Assembly (NCBI GenBank): GCA_902702965.1
Contig: CACRXP010000014.1
Location: forward strand, 237,867 to 301,866
Source: Spirometra erinaceieuropaei
Lineage: Eukaryota; Platyhelminthes; Cestoda; Diphyllobothriidea; Diphyllobothriidae
Reading direction: 5' to 3'
Length of the DNA: 64,000 nucleotides
Of the stretch, positions 1-12,299 are shown in pieces. The notes below the pieces were generated by a model. That model was given only the letters and a program-made list of their open reading frames with translations. It was not told where the DNA came from and searched no databases. Position 1 is the first letter of the stretch. Every line of letters begins with the position of its first letter. Both the position numbers and the translations under genes were made by a program.

Positions 1-3000
1 AGTCATAATTTACTGAATACACTAGTGTAACCCAAGCCTAAAAAATATTACACTGACTATCTAGGGCAGCTTTGAACGCTTATAGCACATTTGTCAACAG
101 GCCAGGGGTATGCCGTGCTCCAAACGCGTTAGACTCCATATCAGATGACTTTCTAACAGCCAAGGAGGACTATTTCCGTTGAACAAACGAATATCGTTAC
201 AGCATTGTTCGGATTTCATTGCAAAAGACACGTTGTCGATGCTAGATTCAGGACTCGCAGGGTCTGCCTCTAGTCTTCCCGAAATTTCGGCGTCGATGTC
301 GGCAAAGTGTACTGGCTTTGCAGTTATAGGTTTCGATTCACCGTCTTCCCACTACATGGCAAAGTTAAGTACCTAGCATTTAAGTTAGAAGTGCGGCCAT
401 TCAGATGGCAAATCATTATTTTGGCATATATAACGTCAGCTTACGTAGATTAATCGGACAAGGACTGGTAACGCGACCCCACGGCAATCGTACCATTCTT
501 TGTCTAAGAAGCGATACCAACGACAATTCTTCCTAACAGTGAGCTCTCCAAAATGCATGGTATAAGAGAATTCACTTCCGTATCTTGCAAGGGAGAATAG
601 GGACTTGTTTAAAGCACCAAAACTACGAATCAGAACTGTTTCTATATAGTCTTCATTTTGCTGTCTTTCATTGCTTTCTAAAAAAGGATGGCGCTGGATC
701 ACAAGTGATTTCCTGTTTATCGAGTTCAGAAAGTCAAAGAGCAAACGTAAGAGCTACGAGACGTCTTATTATAAAACAAATCGTTCTAAATTGGTTACCT
801 TGAATCATGACGATAGGAACGAATGATTCAATGGCGAGGGTCATTTGTGTTATTCGTGACGCGGCAGAAAACATTTTTCTTGGCTAACTTGACTGATCGC
901 CGGGAGTGAATCTTATTAGAGGTTAGTATCCACACTGCATTTACTTACAAAGTGAGACATGTACCAGCTTATCTAAATTCCAATTCTCGAAGCAATGAAA
1001 ATTTTGCGTACAAAATGCATGGCGAACTAAAAGCTTCCTGGTTTCCACTCAACTAAATCTGAAGACATCGCCATGTTCTACATTAATACGGACATATGCC
1101 ATTCTATTGCCTTCTTTATCGTAATGCGGTCGTGCTGGAAATCGACCTATTTAATCAGGACTAATTCACGTTCCCGTTGGTGCAAGTCGCCTGTATCAGG
1201 GGAATTTTGAATGGGTGCATAATCTTAACAGTGGCATGGACTGCGTAACAACGTTTGCAAAAGATATTTAAAGAACGGAGATGTCAGCAAACAATTGACA
1301 ATGCAATTAACTATCGCACAATGGCTAGAGATCTATTTGCGGCTAGTTTTTAAAATAAGGAATTTAGGCGTCCAGTGTTTTTTATCACCTATAATCAGGG
1401 TCGCTATGCACAATAAGATTCGAGCAATTTTTGCGAACCGGTCGCTCCTCTGATGTTGTTTAACAAACGAGCTACGACGTGGTTTTCGAAATTAGTTTCA
1501 TTTGACTGGTAAGGTTTCGAAATATTTAGAAAGGCATCGCAATATGTCGTGCTCAATCGCAAGGAACATATACCAAACTACTTCGGTATGTTTTAATGAG
1601 GAAGATTTATTTACACAGGGAGGCAACATAGCTTATCGCGCAGCGTAAATTGCATGACATATGATTGTTGGAAGGACGTTGGTTTATAAATTCAACGGCA
1701 GCTAGTAAAAGTAAATCTAGACTTAATACAACGTTTATCTGCGATTTTCTATTTTGTACAGTTCCATTTAGGATAAAATAACTGACAAGAGAGTGCAATC
1801 CTGCTGGTTCAGATCTCATAGTTATAAGATATTTAAAAACATTAAATATTCATTTGAAAGAGATAGCATCGATATTTTTTCCGCTTCGTATAAAGAATTC
1901 AATTAATCCCGCAATGCTTAATAGGTTAGAAAAATGTGTGACTCTTCTTACAGGGAATGAATGCAAAGGAAAAATTCAAGCGAATTAAATGTCATTTCGG
2001 ACTCAAACATTTTCGAGTTAAAAATGTAAGCCGCCTGCTACCCAAATATTATGCGAAACAGCAAATATTTCAAGCTCCTTTTTTTAACGGGAATTGCTTA
2101 GTGTATAACAATTTATGTTGGGGGCGAATTTCGCAACCGCGTTTTTAAAAGTGCATATGAATACAGTCATTTTAGCATTATCTTACACGTTAACCAATGC
2201 CACGACTATATCAAGCAATCGTTAATAATTCAAAACATCCTGCGAAATTTTAATTTTAATATAATTAAATCAGATACTCCCCGTCGTCTTATACCCAGTA
2301 TTAAAAAAGGCTCTACCCAACTGTAAAACTTAGAAAGAGGATGCACGCTACCTTAGGGCTATGCGAAAAAAGGCAATTTCTAGCTCGGTTTTTCTAACGA
2401 GATTTGCGACCCAGAAGTTTAAATTCTTGCTTAGTAATCAATCATACAAACTGCGAACGTGTGTTGCAGTCGCATGAAATGAAGCTCATTCGGGAACAGA
2501 CATCGTACGCTTATGTTACACGATATCCAATATCCCAACACACATCAATTGAAAACTTTTTGCAGAATTTTGATTTAAATATTGCAAGACTGATCGCTAG
2601 GCGTGATCGCGAACCCATTACGTCAAAAGATACTCCCGTGCGGAATAGGTGAAGCAATATTCTAAATATTATGAAAGGCAACGTAGAAACAGGGTTGGTC
2701 AATCAGCAGATTATAAAGACGAAAAACAGGTCTAAAATAGACATTCAAGAAAAATGACGAATTATGTCTAAAACATCTCACCTGTCTGTGAAATGCATGT
2801 AAAAACTACTCCTACGCCACACATCAAAGATAGCTGCTCCGCAATCATTACCCTCTACCTCCAAAATCGTCTCTCATCAGCGCTGATCTTTAAAATTTGT
2901 ACGTAAATCCACGCGCTCTTATCCAATCGAAATGTGAGTTCATCTTATGAATATCTGGACTCTCACTGCCACGGTGATCAGGACGGCAGAAAACTGAAAG

Positions 3001-5200
3001 CGACAAATGACAGTAATATTGCCACCCTCCACGGTAGAGTTTAATAAATGTTCGCCAAACGTATGCTTACTGTCTTCTTACAGATGAGAGTGTTTCCGTG
3101 AAAAGCGTTAACATGCTTTTTGTTTTGTATAAGTACGACCGCGGCATTTTCATGCAAACTTCCGTGTGCGTTCATTAAACATTGAGGTTGGCCAAAGTGT
3201 CGAACTGAAGAACAATTTTTAAGACTTTAATATTCGCAGGTTATATTTGGTTTTTTACCATATTTATGATTAGATATAATCTATAGATAGTGTTCGTCTC
3301 AAACAGCTTTGCCTGTTGTTGCCCTTTATTATTCATATTTTGTCGATTAAGAACAACTTATTTTACACAGTCGATGAATGTGCATGTGTATGCTTGATGT
3401 ATAGAGAGTGCTGTTTCGTCGCTTAACTGAACGGTCGCGTAAAATGAAATGAGAATTTCATGAAATGTTTAGAATTGAGAGATCCAATTCTATAACGAGA
3501 AACGTGTTTGCATGTGGTTTCAGATTTTCGGTCAAACGTAAATTCATAGACGAAAAAGGATATTCGTTGTAAAGTCACACTATTACCGTTCTGTCATAAA
3601 CAACAGTTATCGGATAAACTATTAGTGAGTGTTATTAATATGCGACTGCTCACCCCTCCACATTCAAATTAATATACCTCCAGACTACGTCCTTAGACTG
3701 ATTAGTAGCTTGATGAGCCGACAGCCTCCACGCGTACAGGGGGCTGCTACTGCCCTTGACAGTGCTCCACCGGTCAAAGATTCATGAATCGTGCAGCTTA
3801 CGGCTCATGTGGTTATCATCTTTCGCGACATTATTAACGCTGTCCATCTTAAAGGTCTCGTTTTACTCACATCTCAGTGCCCATTTTAGTTGTATCCTCG
3901 ATCATTCGACTGTTAATGGGAATTTAGATGTAAGCCCCCCAATCTTCCATACGTGACGGAAAATGACGCATCAGAACGGAAAATAGTTTAAAATGATCGG
4001 CTCTCTTAAGGTTTTGAATAATATATAACCAGTAACTAATTCTGAGACATTTAAGCAGCGAAAAATGTCCAATCAGCTTATTTATTAGGCTTGTGTATAA
4101 AATGCGCACCGTGGTTTCTATCCATCACCAAGTTATGGGAAGCATATATGGCTTCGTTTAAATAGCTTACAGATAGGTATGATATCCTCTTCATGGAAAA
4201 CATACAGTATGTAGTCCGAAAAGCCAAATGCTGCTGCAACGGCAGATGATATTCATAATTATTCACGGATTGATTGAGTTTCTTTTTAAAACAAGACGAT
4301 GCTTTTCGTCAGGTATGAGGTTTACGGACAGGTCATCTGCTACCAACTGAGTAAAAGAAACGGCATTTTGCTCAAGTTTCCAAATAGATTGGAAGCTTTA
4401 AGAAGTATTGGAAAACAAGTTCAGAAATTTGTTACATAAAATGACATTTTTATGAAATAAAGTTTATGTTGGCTGTCGTAAATAGTTCGTTTTAAAGCAA
4501 ACATCATCACGAGGCTGGAATGTCTTAAGATTATGTAGCACGGTAGCCAACTCCACAACCCTATCAACTTATCTTCTTCATTAAGATCATATTTAAGAAT
4601 TTTGGCTACCATTTCATAAGATAAAGTATTCACTCAACATTTAAAATTAAAAGGCATTCCACCGCAAATTGAATATCTTGCATGGGCTCTGCAAATCGTC
4701 TAAGGGAGACGGGCAAGAAATAATGCGCTAACGACAATTTGATTCCCATAGTTGTCCGTTTGTTGATGTTATTAAATGAAACGTGCATCCATTGCGACTT
4801 TCTTTAGATCTGCGTATTTACTTAACAATGTCATAGATGAATACGTGGATTTCCCTAAAGAGAAAATTGTCTATCGTAAGCGCACAACCCAAGTGCAAAA
4901 ACAGAACGGATCCAAAGTAACCAGAAATGAAAAATACGTTAAAAGCAAAAGTGCTGTTGTTTAAGTAAAGCAGTAAATAAATCATAATTGGCCACCACAC
5001 GAATAAAAGATGATTCCGTACCTTCTCAAAAATATATTTAGATTTTAAACAGTCATTAAATATAAGCGCTAAAAATCCCTGCGTTTGACTTCTAAGGTGG
5101 CCAAAATGATGCAAATACCAGCCGACGTGCTGTGTCTTTCTAGTAAATCCCACACAGTTATGTATTTTCCTGAAATTTAATCCAACTCATTCTTGATTGT
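1..5200. other. AT-rich stretch without recognised genes
   Basis: I see no known domain, transposon motif or structured repeat on either strand. Short open frames such as 2404-2652 (+) and 4776-4964 (+) have no recognisable motif, and their length is expected by chance in DNA of this composition. A weak similarity between about 2235-2310 and 2555-2660 may be an old local duplication. Treated as intergenic. Confidence 0.5.
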
Positions 5201-5253
5201 GTAAACACATCCCCGTAAATTAAGAACTCGTCTTAAATAATACGGGAACCGAA

Positions 5254-5619
5254 ATGCCATTTATGTGGAACCAAAATAAAGTGGCATTAAGAGTCGAACA
5301 CGTGTTTCCGCTAGGCAAACTTTTGCTGTTGTTACTGTGTGTTTGTTTTGGTGCATGCAAACGATTTAGAAAAACACACCGGGAAGTACAACATACTATT
5401 TTCAAGTTAGTTGATGGAAGAGCACAAAATCTGAGTGAATGCAAATTGTGTGGTCAGGTACAGAGCACACTTCTAGAAAATGCAGTCGAAAATGTATTTT
5501 TACTCGCAAGTGGCCGCCGATTACACTGTGGAAGAAGCGACATGAACTTGCTTGTTCGGCAACTACAAGAAAATACCAGGAAGTGCAAACCAACCCCTCT
5601 ATTTCCTTCGTGGAATTGA
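5254..5619 (+). CDS. uncertain 121-residue ORF, possibly no gene
   Basis: This open frame starts with ATG. It has a hydrophobic run of leucine, valine and cysteine at about residues 22-36, then a basic, cysteine-containing part with a CxxC pair (C-K-L-C, near residue 63). I do not recognise the product. The CxxC followed, in another frame, by an NxxL-like and R-H segment faintly recalls a BED zinc finger of hAT transposases, but that would need a frameshift and lacks the expected histidine. No splice-site pattern or second copy was found to test it. The whole interval is also open in other frames, which argues for a chance ORF or a decayed transposon. Confidence 0.15.
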   Translation: MPFMWNQNKVALRVEHVFPLGKLLLLLLCVCFGACKRFRKTHREVQHTIFKLVDGRAQNLSECKLCGQVQSTLLENAVENVFLLASGRRLHCGRSDMNLLVRQLQENTRKCKPTPLFPSWN

Positions 5620-5699
5620 CGAAGCATTCTACACGGTAAATCGTGATGGACTCTGGAATTCATGTAAAAATTCATCTGTTTTGAACTATTCGTGCACCT

Positions 5700-7165
5700 A
5701 GTGTGTCAGCGCCATGACGGTGTGATAGCACGCATAACATAAAACGGGGTAGCTTATGAAGCGTTCACAGTGACCAACGGAGTGAAGCAGAAATGGTAGA
5801 GGGACGCTTGCCAATCGTTTTTACGGAATTCACTCGTCCCGTTGTACCTTTCGAGCCCAACCAGCAGGCACACAGCAGCGCATGATATATAAGATATACC
5901 TAATTAGCTCTGCTAATTAGGAATGTTGTATACGTAAAACGTATTGTCGGCCACAGCAGTTTGTAACACTCGTTCCCATTACCGGTCACACTTTGCTTCC
6001 TTTCGAAATCCAGTACCTGCAGTAGCTGAGAACAAACAGGAGACATTGCCGCGTCGGTTTCGGAGACTGTTCACTGCAGACTTAACAAGTGGTCCATCTA
6101 GAGGAGTTAGAGTGCATTTTTGCGGTCCTTGTTATCTCCTACTCCAGCGAGTGTTATTATCTCTAGCAGAGCGTATCGGTCTCCGCGTACAGTTATATGA
6201 ATTGAGACAAACTACTGTACTCCGTAGCTCGGAATACGGCGAGAGTTCCTACTATTTCTCGTTACAGAAAACCCTTCACTGGAGACTTCACACGCCATAC
6301 ATTCACTGGGCTTGGAATCGTGCCTACGTCCTTTGGGCGACTTTGTCGATCGGCACGTAAGTAATCTACGGTGTGCTGTTGCAAGAGACAAGAGGGGAAA
6401 CACTAGTCTTCAGATTACAGAGCACCGTTCATTGGGGACGTGGTTCAATCAGAGGGCATGGGATTGTGTTTACGTTCTTCTTGCTTTCCTCATCACATGA
6501 GTGACTCTGTCTGTGGGGGAGTGCGTCGGTTGTCACACCTAGCTATCTGACCTTTGGTAATTTTAGGCGTGCTGTAGCCTGGAACGGACAGGATTCACTG
6601 CATCTTGTCTAAAATTTATTATATCTACATTAACAGTTGTAACTGGTACCGCGAGGTGGATTGCCATACGCGGTCATACTTTTCTTCCATTCCAATGTAG
6701 CACCTAGCTATCGTACGGACAGAGTAGAAACCCTGCTGCTGCCATCCCACCGATCACACCCTGCGGAACGCAACTGTTGTTAATTTTTGCTGCCTGCAGT
6801 GTTGAGTGGAACGTAGATTACGGTTGCCACGCATTTGCACCGTTTAGTCAGTAACTTTCGGTTCGCGCTCGCATTCGGCTGTCTGCGATGTTTCCAATTA
6901 CTGCTTGCAATATGCGCTACCGAATGCGATCTCAGAGTATGGATTACCTGCCTATCGCATCCTGCAGTTGGCCACATGACTCTTGTCAATTCTTTTCTTA
7001 GACTGCCGCCGGCCGAAGTCCCCCTGGCGTCTTCATAATTTACGTGCTAAAACAAATTTGTCATGGATTGAAACTCCATCCTCCCGAACCAACACAATTG
7101 CCGGTCGCGGATAAAGTTTTTTTTATCTACGGCACCAGTTACATGATTCCTTTAAGTCAGTAGGA
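5700..7165. other. moderately GC-rich unrecognised stretch with weak internal similarity
   Basis: The longest frame is 5944-6360 (+, 138 residues), with no motif I recognise. Similar phrases recur near 6265-6330 and 6415-6475 (roughly 'ttcactgg', 'ggaatcgtgcctacg' against 'ttcattgg', 'ggattgtgtttacg'). This suggests degenerate tandem duplication rather than a coding gene. Confidence 0.35.
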
Positions 7166-7170
7166 AATAC

Positions 7171-8160
7171 AGTAGGTGGGCTAACTCAAGAAATGTCATA
7201 CAAAATTTTAAAATACGTTTTGGTTTCGAAAAGACAAATTAAGTAGAGATTTAAAATTAATACATGTGCAGCACAATACTATAATAATCCAATTACCTCA
7301 GGATGCCGGATTTCGGACAAACTTTCTTCCGGTTGCATGTAATACTATACTCTGTACAGATTAACTAATTATGGAGCATCAATTTTTCTTATTGATTTTT
7401 GATGACCCTGAAAATCCAAATATATTTTATGGAAAACATGCATAAAAATATTCGTTATTGTATTTATTGTGTAGAGGATTTCATCTTGCAGTTTGACACT
7501 GGACGGGAGGGTATAAATCGTTTTTAAAAAAACGTTTCCGATCCCCGAATAATTTTGAACCCAACTTGCCGTTACACTTGCATTCAGGGTTTCAAAACTA
7601 CAAGCCGTGTATTTTCCGCATGGAGAAAACCCTGCATTTCTCTACGGTATTAAGAAGAGACAATGCAAATACTATAAAACTTATCAGTGGATTTGTACCG
7701 TATTGCTAACTTAACAAACCACATCGGTAAAAGCCGGCGACATAACGCTTTATGAACGGCCATTTCACGATATTAAAAAATCTCACAATCAGGGACTTTT
7801 TTAAAACCGAATTACGCCCTTTTTTCGAGTATAGAATTGCAAGAAGACGTTATGTTCTACCGAATGAGTAAAATAAAAAAAATTTGTTATACCCGCTTTC
7901 CATGAAATATAATAACATTATTAAGGGCATCGAAAATTAATATGAAAAATGCATCCTACTTTAGTGGTCATTTTTACAGAGTACAGGTTTAGTATGTAAC
8001 CGGTAGGACGTTCGTTCGACAGACAGCATCCTGCGGTAACTAAATTATAATAAAACTATGCTGCATGCTGGTTAGTTTTAAAAACCTACTTAACTTATCT
8101 TCTCGAGAATGAAACGCTTTTCGGAATTTCGGTTAACATTTCATTAGTTAGCCCACCTAC
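7171..8160. mobile_element. foldback element 1 with very long terminal inverted repeats
   Basis: The left end (7172: GTAGGTGGGCTAACT) matches the reverse complement of the right end (8160 backwards: GTAGGTGGGCTAACT). The match continues inward with indels over several hundred bases, including the shared phrases 'gaaatgt', 'gcagca', 'aggatgc' and 'actctgta'. The element is close to one giant hairpin of about 990 bp with no transposase of its own. Related arms recur across the window. This is a non-autonomous, MITE-like or foldback DNA element; its superfamily is not determined. I could not identify a convincing target-site duplication. Confidence 0.75.
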
Positions 8161-8385
8161 CGTTCGTGTGCTGTCTGCCCAGCAAACAGAACTTCCATTA
8201 CGTAATTTGTCGTCTGCATCCATCCATTTTTCCACGTGTCTTTTGCGTTACGGAGGGCTTGCATTACCGAGTACACCTTCTCCACTTTCTTCGCAGTCAA
8301 CTTCTGTTTCCACTTTCGTATACGTGGATGCGCATAAAGTACGCGTGTTTGCAATGGCTATCTGATAGCATATTTAGATTATTAC

Positions 8386-8778
8386 CTAGGTTGCTGCTAG
8401 TTGCGTTTCCCTTTTGCGGCGTGACAAGCTCGACTTACAAAATTTTCCATGTCTTGCGGAATTGTGCATGTTCAGTTTTATACCAAACCACAGTTGGTAT
8501 TGCAATATATGCACGTTTGCCCACACCGTTCTCCCAAGTATACTATCGCTTCTGCGTGGATTGCGTTTAAGCCTAGTTAAACTTCCTTCCTTCGCATTTG
8601 TGTGACAGTTCAGTTTTGCTTTAAAAAAAATTCCGCGAGTGATGAACCGTGTAGCGCTAGTAACCTTCCGGGGTAGGCGCGTGTACGCCTTCCATTCGTC
8701 AGTTACAGTTACGCTACCCGGTGCAACCCACCTCCTACGACACCTTGGTAGTCTGCGGTTTTTTTTTTCATTAACCAA
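8386..8778 (-). pseudogene. C-terminal part of a Merlin (ISXO2-type) transposase
   Basis: The minus-strand frame encodes about 130 residues. It contains P-G-S-V-T-V-T-D-E-W-K-A-Y (residues about 20-32), the usual context of the second catalytic aspartate in ISXO2/Merlin transposases. It is followed by H-T-N-A-K-E-G-S-L-T-R-L-K-R (about 59-72), matching the region with the last acidic catalytic residue (H-T-N-x-I-E-x-x-W). Family knowledge: Merlin is a eukaryotic cut-and-paste transposon related to bacterial IS1016, known from schistosomes. The N-terminal zinc ribbon and first catalytic residue are absent, so it is a truncated relic. It abuts foldback element 1, whose outer end is at 8160. Degraded similarity may continue to the element edge. 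Confidence 0.65.
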
Positions 8779-8780
8779 CT

Positions 8781-9170
8781 AGAGCAGACCTTTCTTCTGG
8801 GACCTACTGTACAAACATGTCTTACTGCTTGGTCCGCTCACCATCATATTTCCTCTACGTTTCATCTACATGCACCTCTACTCAGGGTCCGCCGAATCGC
8901 TGTACCTCTCTGGGGAGAACATTTGGTCAGACAGTACGTCATAGTTCATACCAGCTGATGGCTGCTGCTTCAAAATGATACATTATTGCATTGAGGTCTT
9001 CGGATAAAAAGGTAAAGTATAGGTTCATTACGTTTTTCATGCTGAGCCGGATACTTTGAAAGAGCGGATCTGTGCTCAGTGCCTTTTTGCGTTTACATCT
9101 TCTTCACCTGAACTTAAATCCGTCTCAATCCTGCCACAAGATTTAATGGTCCATTGTAGAGCCACAAACA
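8781..9170. other. unrecognised spacer between Merlin relic and foldback element 2
   Basis: No coding motif or repeat was recognised. It could include the missing upstream part of the Merlin relic, too decayed to identify. Confidence 0.4.
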
Positions 9171-10134
9171 TACAATGAGTGACCGATCTTATGAAATGTA
9201 CACTGAAATTCTGAAATGCGTTTTCGTTTAGGAGAGATTACTTAGTTGCATTTATTATAATGGTTGTCTTGGGACATAATCTCTTCGCTTCTATCCGCAA
9301 TACTCCCATGATATTTCAGACTCGACAGGATGTCAGCTTTTAAACACACTATTTTTTAATCCCCTGTAGAGGCCGTAATCACAAACAATGAGTACTTAAG
9401 TAGCATGCATATGTCCCATTGATTTTCAATGGCCCCGCAAATTCAGATAGAAACTAAAATCAAAAGTGTGTTTTCTTTCAGTATTTTAATAGAGAATCCC
9501 GTCATTTTTTAATATTTTATACTCCAAGAATGCGAACAATGAGGTTTTAAAAAAGTTTCTAACTATGAGATTTTTTAAGACCGCGCGATGCCTATACAAA
9601 TAACACCGTACCTGTCCGTTCACCATTGCTCCTAATAAAAATGTACAACATAGTCCGCATCCATTTCAAGATTTTACGGCCTCTTTGTAGTGTCTTCTTA
9701 AAAGCATAAAAGAGCATGTGAGTTTCATTACGTGGGACACATTCACCTTATAGACTGATATCACTAAGCTCTAATTCAGCGACTGATCAGCCTCCAACTT
9801 GTTCGGCAATAAAAAAACTTTTTAAAACCTTATTTAACGCCTTCTTGGAGAATTAAATATAAACATAATGTGATTCTCTATTAAAAGACTGAAATCAATC
9901 GGAAATCAATGAGACATATGCATACTACAGGAGTACTCATTGGTTACTGAGCACGGTCTCTACAGGGGATTGAAAAACAGTGTATTTAAAAGCTAACATC
10001 CTGCCGAGTCTGAAATATTACAGGAATATGCCGCAAGGTAATCAGTATTACAACCGCGCCTAAGTAAGCCCTCTTAAACGAAATCGCATTTCAGAATTTC
10101 AGCCAACATTTAATGAGATCGGTCACTCACTGTA
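9171..10134. mobile_element. foldback element 2 with long terminal inverted repeats
   Basis: The left end (9171: TACAATGAGTGACCGATC) is nearly identical to the reverse complement of the right end at 10134 (TACAGTGAGTGACCGATC). The arms then share 'atgaaatgt', 'gaaattctgaaatgcg', 'cgtttaggag', 'tctacaggggatt' and 'tactta'. They can be followed for more than 400 bp each side, so the element is almost wholly palindromic. It has the same organisation and related arm sequence as the element at 7171-8160 but different terminal bases. No open frame inside looks like a transposase. Confidence 0.75.
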
Positions 10135-10980
10135 CGTCAGCTGCGCTGACAACAGAAACGTTTCCCTGTAGTAGCTAATTAGTCCGGTGGTACTGATTGT
10201 GCGTTGAATGCTTTGAACTTCCGTACATAATTAATTCCATCGCGTTCTAGGCTTACAGTGGTCTGGGATTCAATAAGGATGCATCTGCACACATATATTT
10301 CAAAGTATCTCTAAAATATATAGCATCTAACTACATGTCACTATGTCCCTAAGTTGCAACCAAACACTTACTAAACGTTTCAAGGTTGGGCTACCAGTCA
10401 CAAAATTACTCCGCATTCGGACTAACTGCAGTAAAGTCGGTTCAGTTACTTCGATGTCCTCAGTCAATTACCGTTTCCGATCTAATGTTTTCTTATTTAC
10501 CGTTATTTCGTTGTTTATTTTGCTTTTCCCCTTAAAATTCCTCCTACTCTGCCGTGCATTTAAGCACTTTTCGGCGTTGGCTTGATTTTTCCTCCTTTAT
10601 TAGGTTCCTGGTACGCCTCCTTGACTTTTGGGGTGCCCCACCCATAAACACCTCTGCTACCATCATATTCGTACTGAAAAGAGTTTTCAGTCTACGTAAC
10701 CAGTTGAACGGCCAAAAGATCCGTCTTACCGACCAAAGAGGTATACGCATTCACGGGTGGCAAGGAAGCGAATGCTTACTTCTTGTCACTCAAGGCATCG
10801 CTGCCCGGCTATGACAGAGCAACGATCCTCACAGGGAACATCGAATTCTAAAGCGTTCGACCAAGCGGCTGAATTGCGACAATGTGGACGCGGGTGTCCG
10901 CCGACAAGAAGGAAAGAAGACGTCAAAAGTTGACAGTGGAATGTTCTCTCAAGGTATTCCATATCAACCAGGTCATCCGG
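10135..10980. other. unrecognised stretch upstream of LINE zinc-finger tail
   Basis: The frames at 10343-10585 and 10554-10814 (+) carry no motif I can name. Since the sequence to the right is the downstream end of a LINE ORF on the same strand, part of this interval may be the more decayed upstream portion of that element. I see no reverse-transcriptase motif that would prove it. Confidence 0.35.
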
Positions 10981-10984
10981 ACTG

Positions 10985-11570
10985 ACAGATGCAGCCGCCT
11001 TCGAAGCCACCAGATAGCCGCTGCCTAGGCAAAAGAGTGGCTTGCAAGCCTCGAGTCTCGCAGACCAGCAATCCCGACATCCGTTCCCTTTACTCCTTCC
11101 CACACCGCCGGCGGACATTCCGCGTGCGATCGGCCTGGCCAAGCATTTCACTAGACAGTTCACCAACAGCACGGCAAATACGTCTCCCACCTCCGAAAAC
11201 GCCCCCATCATCACCTGCTAATGCAGCCACCAAGATGTTCACAACAACCACGACCTCCGCGACCAATGTCATGGGTGCATTCCTCGCCCCCGATGTCCCG
11301 CCATCCACCACAAACGCCACTATCAATATCACAAACCCCCGCGATGCCGACGACGACAACGTCAATGGTCACCAGCATCCCCACCAAAAGTGAGACCTTT
11401 CCTCACGCCCTGTGGACCATCACTGTTGCCGTCCCCACCGTCGCCTTTACCACCAACAATGCGCGCCTTATCTCAGCCTGTCCCGACCGTAATCACAACC
11501 CGTCATCACGCATTGGCCTGATCGGTCGCTGGCGAATCCATGGCCCTTTGATAGCCAAATCAGTGCAAGT
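10985..11570 (+). pseudogene. LINE ORF2 C-terminal tail with C2H2 zinc-finger remnants
   Basis: Two plus-strand frames overlap here. One has L-Y-S-F-P-H-R-R-R-T-F-R-V-R, then after a frameshift I-G-L-A-K-H-F, followed by a Pro/Thr/Ser-rich linker. The other ends with C-P-D-R-N-H-N-P-S-S-R-I-G-L-I-G-R-W-R-I-H. This matches the pattern 'CxxCxRxFxxxIGLxGHLRxH' and threonine-rich linkers found downstream of the reverse transcriptase in a widespread flatworm LINE family (knowledge from memory). Several cysteines and histidines are replaced and the frame is broken at least twice, so it is a relic. GC content is clearly higher than in the neighbours. Confidence 0.6.
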
Positions 11571-11699
11571 AGCCTCTATATAATTCAGTATAATTTACTA
11601 CAAATAAGGGAAATAAACAGAGTCCAAGAAAACTCTATTTACCGACATAGGTGAGGAGCATGCACATAGTTGCATAGTCATCATGTCTGATCTTGGTAT

Positions 11700-12160
11700 C
11701 AAGACAGTATTCGATCTTTGAATATTCGATGCTTGATTATAAATTTGCCAAGTCCCCTTTTGAAGGGTCCCAAAATGTTTCGCCAAGACAACAGAAATCG
11801 GCAGTTCGCCTTGTCCTTCAACCACCCGATGGGAAGAGAATTTGGCTCGCACTTCACGTTTGGTATGTTTTGTCTCCAGTTTGTTTTGGTGGCTTTGAAG
11901 CGTGGTCGTTCATGCCAGTTCAAAAAAGTCATCAAACCTAAGAACACAGTCTAACCCTCTGACCATTCTAAAGACATGTTCATTCCCCCTGTATCGCTAA
12001 TAAAAGAGGAAAAACATCTTTAGTCTTTCAAGCCGTCTTTCATGAGGCAGTCATATAAATCTACCGATTATATAGGTTGACGTTCGTTGTATATTCCCTA
12101 GAAGGACGGAATATTTTCAGCCCAGTGACGGCACGCCTAAGCAAAGTAGTCTAACATTTG
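11700..12160 (-). pseudogene. 3' end of a CR1/Jockey-type LINE, copy 1
   Basis: Read on the minus strand, this gives F-F-E-L-A, then L-Q-S-H-Q-N-K-L, then R-A-K-F-S-S-H-R-V-V-E, in different frames. This is the conserved tail of CR1/Jockey-like ORF2 (pattern F-E-L ... L-R-G-H-x-x-K-L ... F-S-x-R-V-V-x-x-W-N-x-L-P). The same DNA recurs at 12340-12620 and at 43985-44180 in the same orientation. The stretch 11780-11970 aligns well with 12380-12560. It is truncated upstream and frame-broken. Confidence 0.55.
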
Positions 12161-12299
12161 GTCTCTTACACGTCTATTAAATTAAGTGAATCTGATATTC
12201 ATATGTTGTTTGCTAAATTGATTGCTTGGGAAATCCTGCTTGGACAGTCAGCTCACTGTGTAATAATTGGTGGATTCTGAAATCTCCTCGTTTGTAGAA

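Noticed and set aside
5254..5619. hAT transposase BED finger
   Set aside because: Only a CxxC pair and vague downstream residues in another frame fit, and the histidine ligands are missing.
7171..10134. CRISPR array or LTR retrotransposon
   Set aside because: The repeats are long inverted arms, not short direct repeats with spacers. There are no long terminal direct repeats, and no gag, protease or integrase motifs anywhere.
11221..11583. A proline/threonine-rich host protein
   Set aside because: The frame overlaps another frame of the same LINE zinc-finger tail, and its finger-like end matches that family, so it is a shadow of a broken LINE ORF.
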